Assembly: GCF_002443155.1 (NCBI RefSeq)
Contig: NZ_CP023667.1
Coordinates: 2,604,001-2,668,000 of the forward strand
Source: Alcaligenes faecalis
GTDB taxonomy: Bacteria; Pseudomonadota; Gammaproteobacteria; Burkholderiales; Burkholderiaceae_B
Length of the DNA: 64,000 bases
Direction of reading: 5' to 3'
Positions 58,299 to 64,000 of this stretch are shown one piece after another. Under the pieces are notes generated by a model that made no database searches, was not told where the DNA came from, and was given only the letters and a program-made list of their open reading frames with translations. Positions within the stretch are counted from its first letter, which is position 1. Every line of letters begins with the position of its first letter. The translations under genes were made by a program, and so were the position numbers.

Positions 58299-59519
58299 CT
58301 ATGAAACGGCCCGATCTGCACGCTTTTGCAGCCAAAGCCAGGCTGCAAGGCTGGCAAATACGGCCAACAGCATCGCGGCCGCCATACGCACAGGCTGCCC
58401 GTAGACCCAAGGCACGCACCAGCCACTGACCAGGGAAAAGGTAGCCATCTGACAAAACCCCAGCAAGGAAGCCGCCAGCCCCGAGCGTGCGGGAACCTGC
58501 GCCAAGACCTGCATGGTCATCACGGGAAACAGTATGGCCAGCCCGGCGGCAAACAATGCCGGCAACCCGACCGCCCACGGCAGTGCGGGCTCCGCAACAC
58601 GGGCCAGGTAGGCCACATAGACCAGACAACTCCCCAGCATCAAGCCATAGGCACAAGTAATCATCTTGCGCGCTTCCCAACGGCGGGCAAGCTGAGCTGA
58701 GGCCAAGGCTCCCGCGCTGGCCCCAATCACCAAGGGCACGAACAAGGCGGCAAACGCCGTCTCAGGCAGCTTCAAGGTATGGGTGATGAAATCAGGCGCG
58801 GCACCAATCAGAAATGCCTGGGCACCGATCAACAAGCTCAAAGCCAGGCTCATCCCCATAAAAGGGATGTTGCGCAACAAAATCCATAGCTCGACCCGCA
58901 ACTGCGCCCAGACAAGAGGCTGCCGTCTGGACGTCGGCAGGGTCTCTGGCAGGCGCAGGGCGCACAGGCAAGCAGCCAGCGCGGCCAATACGGCCAGCAT
59001 CCAGAACACGGAGCGCCAGCCCAGATGGGCGATCAACTGCCCGCCCACAATCGGTGCCAGCGCAGGCGAGACATTGAACACCAGCACGATATAAGAAAAT
59101 GTGCGCTGCGCCTGCTGCCCCTCATAGCAGTCACGCACCATGGCCTGCCCGATCACCAGACCCGCTCCGGCAGACAAGCCTTGCAGGACACGGCCCGCCA
59201 ACAAGAAGGAGAAACTGGGTGCCACGGCGGCCATCACTGAACCTGCCACATAAACCAGCAGTGAGGCCAACACCACCGGCTTGCGGCCCCAGGCATCTGA
59301 CAAGGTACCGTGTAATAACAACATGGCCGCATAGGCAGACATGTACACGCCCAGAGTCTGCTGCACGCTTTGTGGCGGCACACTGAACTCCTGTTCCAGA
59401 GCGCTAAATGCAGGTAAATAGGCATCAATGGTGGCCGGTGCCACGCAGGCGAGCAGGCCCAACATCAAAACCATCAAGGGATACGGCGGAAGCAGGAAAG
59501 GCGGCACAGTCACATACAA
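58299..59519 (-). CDS. Bcr/CflA-type MFS exporter, possibly for a siderophore
   Basis: A 406-residue, 12-segment exporter of the Bcr/CflA drug-resistance subfamily. Recognised segments are APATIDAYLPAFSALEQEF, GVYMSAYAAMLLLHGTLSDA with WGRKPVVLASLLVYV (motif A), LAGRVLQGLSAGAGLVIGQA (motif C region) and FVSPALAPIVGGQLIAHLGW-type sequence. Position between a siderophore receptor and an AraC regulator suggests siderophore or drug export. It may be cotranscribed with the receptor (106-bp gap), although the receptor has its own Fur box. Confidence 0.88.
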   Translation of the reverse strand: MYVTVPPFLLPPYPLMVLMLGLLACVAPATIDAYLPAFSALEQEFSVPPQSVQQTLGVYMSAYAAMLLLHGTLSDAWGRKPVVLASLLVYVAGSVMAAVAPSFSFLLAGRVLQGLSAGAGLVIGQAMVRDCYEGQQAQRTFSYIVLVFNVSPALAPIVGGQLIAHLGWRSVFWMLAVLAALAACLCALRLPETLPTSRRQPLVWAQLRVELWILLRNIPFMGMSLALSLLIGAQAFLIGAAPDFITHTLKLPETAFAALFVPLVIGASAGALASAQLARRWEARKMITCAYGLMLGSCLVYVAYLARVAEPALPWAVGLPALFAAGLAILFPVMTMQVLAQVPARSGLAASLLGFCQMATFSLVSGWCVPWVYGQPVRMAAAMLLAVFASLAAWLWLQKRADRAVS

Positions 59520-59621
59520 AAAGAAGCGGCCCCCAAGGGGCAGGGTCTTTCAGCATGACCGACGTAATCGTCGTCAGGGAATGCGCAATGCCTGAAGAGC
59601 TTTGGGCAATGACGGGACAGC

Positions 59622-60566
59622 CTAGTTCAACTCGCTGGGTGAGATACCGTAGCGCTCACGGAATGCCGTGGCGAAGTTGGTGGCATGGCGATAGCCTACA
59701 TAATGGGCCGCCTGCTGTACGCTCCAGCCTTGCGCCAGATACTCTCGGGCCAGTTCCAGCCTGCGCTCACGCAGCCAAGCAAATACCGAGCATTGATAGA
59801 CCGCCTGAAACTTCACCCGTAAGGTGCTGGGACTCATGCAGGCCAGTTTGGCCAGATCTGCCAAGGTGTGATCCTCGCCGGGCGAATGGTAGAGGCGCTC
59901 TCTGACGCGTTCCAGCAATTGTCGGTCGCGTGCGGAGACGGGAGAATCGCTTTCTGTTTCTCGGGCCAGGCCATCCAGCGCATGCGCCAGCACTTGCAAG
60001 CTGACTCCCTCCAACAACAGATTGTGCAAGGTGCCCTGCCAGGGACTGTCTATCAACTGATCGATCGCGGTCAACAAATGCGGGGGCACCGCCCAGCGCT
60101 GCAATCGTATCCGCGAAGAACCCATGACGTTGGCCAGCATCTCCCCCAACGGCGAGTCAGCCAAGCTGTCAGGCTTATGTACAGTGATGTTTAAGCCACG
60201 CAGACGCTGCCCAGCAGGATGAGTTCCTGTCATGGCCACCGCGTCGGCATGTGCAAGGGTGGCCCCAGTTTGGGCCATCATGCCGACCGTATTTTGGCTG
60301 GCGAGCTGAGTCTGCGCCCGTCCCTGCAATATGACGATGGCCGAGAACTGCGGCGCGGCCAAAGAGGTCGCCTCGTATTGGTGGTGAGTGATGATATCTG
60401 AAAGCACCATCTTCATGCCGGGCCGGACCTCGTATTCCTGCACCCGCCCTTCGGCAATACAAACCTGCTCCATGTCCTGCTTGGGACCGTTGTAATCCGG
60501 CAAGCAATAGCGAAAACCCGTCGGACTACCGAGTCGGTCAAAATCCGATACCGTAAATCTGATCAT
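59622..60566 (-). CDS. AraC-family regulator (PchR-like) of the siderophore locus
   Basis: From the ATG at 60566 it has 314 residues, similar to PchR-type regulators that respond to ferric siderophores. Earlier in-frame ATGs at 60653 and 60674 exist, but they overlap a Fur-box-like dyad and would add poorly conserved residues; no start has a clear Shine-Dalgarno. The C-terminal AraC domain (about 225-314) has both helix-turn-helices: HTLADLAKLACMSPSTLRVK and WSVQQAAHYVGYRHATNFAT, ending FRERYGISPSELN. The N-terminal half would be the effector domain. Confidence 0.85.
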   Translation of the reverse strand: MIRFTVSDFDRLGSPTGFRYCLPDYNGPKQDMEQVCIAEGRVQEYEVRPGMKMVLSDIITHHQYEATSLAAPQFSAIVILQGRAQTQLASQNTVGMMAQTGATLAHADAVAMTGTHPAGQRLRGLNITVHKPDSLADSPLGEMLANVMGSSRIRLQRWAVPPHLLTAIDQLIDSPWQGTLHNLLLEGVSLQVLAHALDGLARETESDSPVSARDRQLLERVRERLYHSPGEDHTLADLAKLACMSPSTLRVKFQAVYQCSVFAWLRERRLELAREYLAQGWSVQQAAHYVGYRHATNFATAFRERYGISPSELN

Positions 60567-60653
60567 AGGAGTGTGGGAGCAAGCAGCCCGAGCCAGGTCC
60601 GCAAATAATTCTTTAATGGCGCGGATGGTGGGAAAAGGTGAAATAGGCCACAT

Positions 60654-60672
60654 GAGAATAGCATACATTCTC
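60654..60672. promoter_or_regulatory. Fur-box-like dyad upstream of the AraC regulator
   Basis: GAGAATAGCATACATTCTC has 6-bp arms GAGAAT/ATTCTC and resembles the Fur consensus at 12 of 19 positions. It would place the regulator under iron control. Confidence 0.45.
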
Positions 60673-60770
60673 AATTATATGGCGGCTTCATATTTCTACC
60701 CTTACCGTCATGAAACCTGCGCTAGCAGGATAGACTGGCAGGCAAGCCTGTCTCTGTACGCTGAACCAGC

Positions 60771-61004
60771 ATGAAATTTATGATCCATACCATCGCTGCT
60801 CTCTTTTTCTGGTGGCTATTTTACGAACGCTATTACCAGTATCGCGACTGCATTCAAGCCGCTTCTTCAAGCTGCTATGGGCCTGATGGTAGCAACCTGA
60901 TCAGTGGAGGAGCAGTCTGGTCTGTCCCCGCGTTGCTCTTTAGTAGCATCGCGGCTTACCAGCTGTATAAATTGATTCGTCACTACAGAGGCCGTAGGAT
61001 GTAA
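60771..61004 (+). CDS. Small membrane protein of unknown function
   Basis: A 77-residue protein with two predicted membrane segments (about 4-19 and 48-68) joined by a loop containing two Cys (YRDCIQAASSSCYG). No family recognised. It lies between the AraC regulator and the esterase, directly before a Fur box. It may be a small accessory of the iron locus or a spurious frame; the amphipathic, coherent sequence favours a real gene. Confidence 0.5.
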   Translation: MKFMIHTIAALFFWWLFYERYYQYRDCIQAASSSCYGPDGSNLISGGAVWSVPALLFSSIAAYQLYKLIRHYRGRRM

Positions 61005-61018
61005 TAATAATCATTATC
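61000..61018 (+). promoter_or_regulatory. Fur box of the esterase gene
   Basis: TGTAATAATAATCATTATC matches the 19-bp Fur consensus at 16 positions, the best match in the window. It ends 29 bp before the esterase ATG at 61048. Confidence 0.78.
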
Positions 61019-61047
61019 AACTTACCTTATCGCCCTACAATTTGATA

Positions 61048-61950
61048 ATGACCTCCCTGCCCCGCTTTCTGCTCAGTGCCGCCACGCTCTGCCTGGCCTG
61101 CACACTTCCCGCCCAAGCCCAACAAACTACCCGCCCCTGGAACGAATCAGTGGGTCCCACCATCGTGGACCAGCAACAAAGCCTGTACCGCTTCGAGACG
61201 CTGATCATGTCCTCGGAAGACGGCAAGCGGCACTACAAAATACAGATAGGTACCCCGAACCGCCCCGCCCCCGCACGCGGTCATCCGGTGATTTATATGG
61301 TGGATGGCAATGCCGCCATGGCCAGTATTGACGTGGACGACCTGAAAGCCATCAGCGCCCTGTCTGCGCCGGTACTGGTTGCCATTGGCTACGACACCGA
61401 AGCGCGTCACGATGTGATTGCCCGCTCCTTCGACTACACGCCTCCGGTCACGGAAAACGGCGTCAGCAAGCCGGTGGAAGTACGGGGTCGTTCAGGGGGC
61501 GGTGCGGATATTTTTCTGGACTATATAGAAACGCACATCAAGCCAGCCGTGGAAGAACGCGAGCCTATTGATCGCTCCCGCCAGACCCTGTGGGGCCACT
61601 CTTATGGCGGCCTGTTCACCTTGCATACGCTGTTCACCCACCCGGATCTGTACCAGCGTTACGTAGCCGGTGACCCTTCCCTGTGGTGGTACGACGGGAT
61701 TCTGGTCAAGACGGCTCAGGCGTTTGATACGACGCGGGCCAAGGACAAGCAGATCGCCATCATGGTCGGCGGACAGCGCCGCAGTACATCCATGAGTAAT
61801 GCCGCGGCACAATGGTCCACACAGGATATGGCCAAGCATTTGCAAGAGGCCGGGCTGAACGTCAGCTACGAGAACTTCAGCGAGCTGAACCACGGGCAGA
61901 TGCTGGCCGCCTCCTTGAAACCCGCCCTGCGAATTGCGGCCCAGCCGTGA
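61048..61950 (+). CDS. Periplasmic siderophore-esterase-like alpha/beta hydrolase (IroE/BesA type)
   Basis: A 300-residue exported hydrolase from the ATG at 61048; an upstream TTG at 61042 is in frame. The signal peptide is cleaved near PAQAQ. The esterase fold shows VIYMVDGNAAMASID, the family segment RSFDYTPPV, the nucleophile motif GHSYGG with Ser185, and His282 in SELNHGQM. Enzymes of this type hydrolyse ferric triscatecholate or related siderophores, releasing iron. The Fur box just upstream and the receptor nearby support this role. The exact siderophore is unknown. Confidence 0.88.
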   Translation: MTSLPRFLLSAATLCLACTLPAQAQQTTRPWNESVGPTIVDQQQSLYRFETLIMSSEDGKRHYKIQIGTPNRPAPARGHPVIYMVDGNAAMASIDVDDLKAISALSAPVLVAIGYDTEARHDVIARSFDYTPPVTENGVSKPVEVRGRSGGGADIFLDYIETHIKPAVEEREPIDRSRQTLWGHSYGGLFTLHTLFTHPDLYQRYVAGDPSLWWYDGILVKTAQAFDTTRAKDKQIAIMVGGQRRSTSMSNAAAQWSTQDMAKHLQEAGLNVSYENFSELNHGQMLAASLKPALRIAAQP

Positions 61951-62001
61951 TGCCTTCGAACCGAAAGCATCACCTCTGAACACCACCTCAGCGCCCTGCC
62001 A

Positions 62002-63753
62002 TCAAGGGCGCTGAGCCGCCCCCACAAAGCCGCCATCGGGCAAGGTCAATACATTGAAAGGAGCGGGTTCAATCACCGCTCCCTTGGCATGAATGCCATC
62101 AATAACGTCGCCCATATTGTCCAGAGACAAGCCCGGCGTAAAACCTGTCGCCTTCTCCCAGCCCCCTTCTGCTGTCTGCACAAACACAGCACCCATATTC
62201 ATGGGATTGTTGACCGACAGAACAATTGCTTCGTCTCCAGTTTCGCCCGGCAACAAATCCACAAATACCAGCAAGCAACCGGCATGGTCACCCGGCGTTC
62301 GAGTCTCGCAAGCCTTGGCCAGATAAGCAATATCCCAGCCTGGATAGGTTTCGATAAAAGACTGACGCAAAGGATGATCAGCCGGAGAGCTGGGCAAGGA
62401 GCTCAAGAGCATCTGCCGCGCTTTGTCCTCACCTATGTTCCAGACTTCCAGCTCCTGATCCGGCACAGCTTCTTCAGACCCTTCCTCGGACCTGCCAAGC
62501 AACAGGTTTTTCTCGACCACATAGTCCATGGCCCTCTGCCCTGGCAGCCCCCAATACATTCTCATTTCCGTATCCGGGAAGTCATCCGCGCTTAAGGTAC
62601 CGGCCTCCAGCCGAGCCACTTGCGAAGCCGCCGAAATCGCTTCGGGAGAGCCAATGCGCAGCAGCCAGATAATGGCCAGCACAATCAGAACCAACGCCAT
62701 CCCCACATTGGAGCGACGTACTCGCGCCATCCAGTTTTGAGGGTGGCAGGAAGCCCAGAAGTAGCTCAAACCATAGCCCGCCGCCACCAGCGCTGCCGTC
62801 GTTACCAGAACACGAATTGGGGTCCAACCATATTGAGCAACTCGCTCCCCTATCGCCCACAAGGCAACGCCTGCCAGCACGGGCATGACAAAGCCCAGCA
62901 AACGGGCCGAAGCGCGCAACAACGGTGTGGCGCTGGCATTCGTGTCCTCGTCCGCAACAACAGAAGACACCAGAGTCGAGGCCCCCAGAACGGCCGCCAC
63001 ACACAAGGCGGCCAGTGGCAGACCTTCACCCGTGCGCCAGGGCAAGGCCACGATGAACACCACCATCACCACCAGCAAAACCGGGGTCAGCAAACGCAGC
63101 AGCTTCAGCAAGAGAATCGGAGACAGATAGCCGCCATCCGAGTCCGAAGCAAGCGCCAGACCTGCTCCTACCAAAGCACCTGACACCACAGCCGCAACCG
63201 TAGGCTCCAGCAGCACATCCCCCAAAAGGGGAATGCCGACAAAGCTGAGCAGCATATGGCACGCCATCAGCACGCCCCAAGCCAGGCCGCAGAAGAACAA
63301 GGCCACCGCCCAGGAACACACCATGGACCAGCTAAGCTCGAACAAGCGACGGTAATCAGCCCAGTCCCGTGGGTGCTCTACCAGAATGGCAAGAAACGGC
63401 AGAGTAACGGTCGCCAGCAGCCCCATTGCCACCCACATCTGCGGGGCTCGCCAAAAAAGGGCGACCTCTGCATATCCCCCTTGCGCCTGCAAGATCAGCG
63501 CTGCACTAGCCACCCCCAAACCCAGGGACACCAGCAAGGCCTTGCGCACAGAAATGTGCATCAGCAAGGTGAAAGAGGCCACACCAAAGATTCCCACCGC
63601 CAACAGCAAAGACACCCAGATATGCTCACGCGGCGCGGGCGCCATCATCAGATTGCTGAAGGCCACCCATTCAAGCAGGCCCAGCACTGCACCGGCCAGA
63701 CATAAAGTCAGCGTCCGCCGGTTTTGTAAGGAAGAAAGTGAGATCGCGGTCAT
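62002..63753 (-). CDS. DUF4153-family membrane protein
   Basis: A 583-residue protein with about 10-12 membrane segments in residues 12-390 and a soluble C-terminal domain. It fits the DUF4153 family: FWRAPQMWVAMGLLATVTLP, LFELSWSMVCSWAVALFFCG and LLRLLTPVLLVVMVVFIVAL. The Trp/Arg-containing loop after TM9 and the final beta-rich domain (LPDGGFVGAAQRP at the end) are as expected. No function is established. It stands alone, convergent with the esterase gene. Confidence 0.8.
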   Translation of the reverse strand: MTAISLSSLQNRRTLTLCLAGAVLGLLEWVAFSNLMMAPAPREHIWVSLLLAVGIFGVASFTLLMHISVRKALLVSLGLGVASAALILQAQGGYAEVALFWRAPQMWVAMGLLATVTLPFLAILVEHPRDWADYRRLFELSWSMVCSWAVALFFCGLAWGVLMACHMLLSFVGIPLLGDVLLEPTVAAVVSGALVGAGLALASDSDGGYLSPILLLKLLRLLTPVLLVVMVVFIVALPWRTGEGLPLAALCVAAVLGASTLVSSVVADEDTNASATPLLRASARLLGFVMPVLAGVALWAIGERVAQYGWTPIRVLVTTAALVAAGYGLSYFWASCHPQNWMARVRRSNVGMALVLIVLAIIWLLRIGSPEAISAASQVARLEAGTLSADDFPDTEMRMYWGLPGQRAMDYVVEKNLLLGRSEEGSEEAVPDQELEVWNIGEDKARQMLLSSLPSSPADHPLRQSFIETYPGWDIAYLAKACETRTPGDHAGCLLVFVDLLPGETGDEAIVLSVNNPMNMGAVFVQTAEGGWEKATGFTPGLSLDNMGDVIDGIHAKGAVIEPAPFNVLTLPDGGFVGAAQRP

Positions 63754-63946
63754 GGAGAGTAAAAAGCAATCGATTCAACAATGACAGCAGATGGAAGAAC
63801 ACCATTGCTGACGGCGTCAGGACATAGGGTGATAAGCCATGTCATGCCCTGCGAAGCCCGGCTAGTTTAGTACGCTGAAGGGCCCACTCTCTGTCCCGGA
63901 CAGAACTGCTCTTGTAAGCAGACGTTAGGTCTGAAATATGGGCGGC
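63754..63946. other. Gap upstream of the DUF4153 gene
   Basis: About 190 bp between the DUF4153 start and the stop codon of the next gene on the same strand. No RNA gene or strong terminator was recognised. Confidence 0.4.
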
Positions 63947-64000
63947 TTACCCGCGACCTGGAACGATCAGCACCCCGATCCGTTCAGCCAGATCCAGCAC
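63947..64000 (-). CDS. 3' end of an unidentified gene (partial)
   Basis: Seventeen codons (LDLAERIGVLIVPGRG at the end) followed by TAA at 63947-63949. The gene enters from beyond the right edge. Too little is visible to identify it. Confidence 0.45.
   Translation of the reverse strand: MLDLAERIGVLIVPGRG

Noticed and set aside
58216..58680. A 154-codon minus-strand open frame overlapping the exporter gene
   Set aside because: Out-of-frame shadow of the exporter; Cys/Gly/Arg-rich sequence without domain features.

Overview
The window looks like the chromosome of a betaproteobacterium, most likely family Alcaligenaceae (Alcaligenes-like). This rests on GC-rich coding sequence, the order hrcA-hemH-grpE-dnaK-dnaJ beside nadK-recN and fur-bamE-dapB, sigma-32 promoters with no CIRCE element seen, and the families of transporters and regulators. 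It is an inference from gene content; no 16S gene is present.

Layout. (1) 1-7189, minus strand: a tad/flp pilus operon (flp, prepilin peptidase, two TadE-like minor pilins, rcpC, rcpA, tadZ, tadA/cpaF, and the 5' part of tadB at the window edge). (2) 7867-16353, plus strand: the most unusual region. A two-partner-secretion outer-membrane transporter is followed by three large, internally repetitive Gly/Leu-rich exported proteins (two lipoproteins, one with an ordinary signal peptide) and two paralogous MarR-type regulators. Both lipoprotein genes have textbook sigma-54 -24/-12 promoters, and both carry the same 10-bp palindrome 100-150 bp upstream. I regard this as the candidate undescribed system. 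(3) 16526-30428: housekeeping genes: M16 protease, dnaJ, dnaK, grpE, hemH, hrcA, nadK, recN, fur, bamE, dapB. (4) 30901-36081: a fatty-acid-hydroxylase-family membrane enzyme, then a GntR regulator divergent from a hydrolase / iron-type alcohol dehydrogenase / MFS transporter set, probably catabolic. (5) 36390-42305: a composite-transposon-like segment bounded by two near-identical IS5-family copies (the left one truncated). Its outer ends are flanked by the same 4-bp CTAG. It carries a cupin, a periplasmic binding protein coupled to a GGDEF diguanylate cyclase, a DUF2058 gene and a DUF937 gene with an EF-hand-like loop. (6) 42393-44728: GntR regulator, murB, and a tRNA-Gly / tRNA-Cys / tRNA-Gly cluster. 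(7) 44834-48197: an AT-rich membrane protein of unknown function and a lipase-type lipoprotein. (8) 48332-53183: a TetR-regulated tripartite EmrAB/outer-membrane-factor efflux operon. (9) 53485-55757: an MFS transporter, a DinB-family protein, and a hipB gene with only the first 40 or so codons of hipA left. (10) 55994-61950: an iron/siderophore locus (TonB-dependent receptor, Bcr/CflA-type exporter, AraC regulator, periplasmic esterase) with three Fur-box-like sites. (11) 62002-64000: a DUF4153 membrane protein and the 3' end of an unidentified gene.

The tad pilus, the repeat lipoproteins with their transporter, and the diguanylate cyclase all point to surface attachment. That they work together is an inference.
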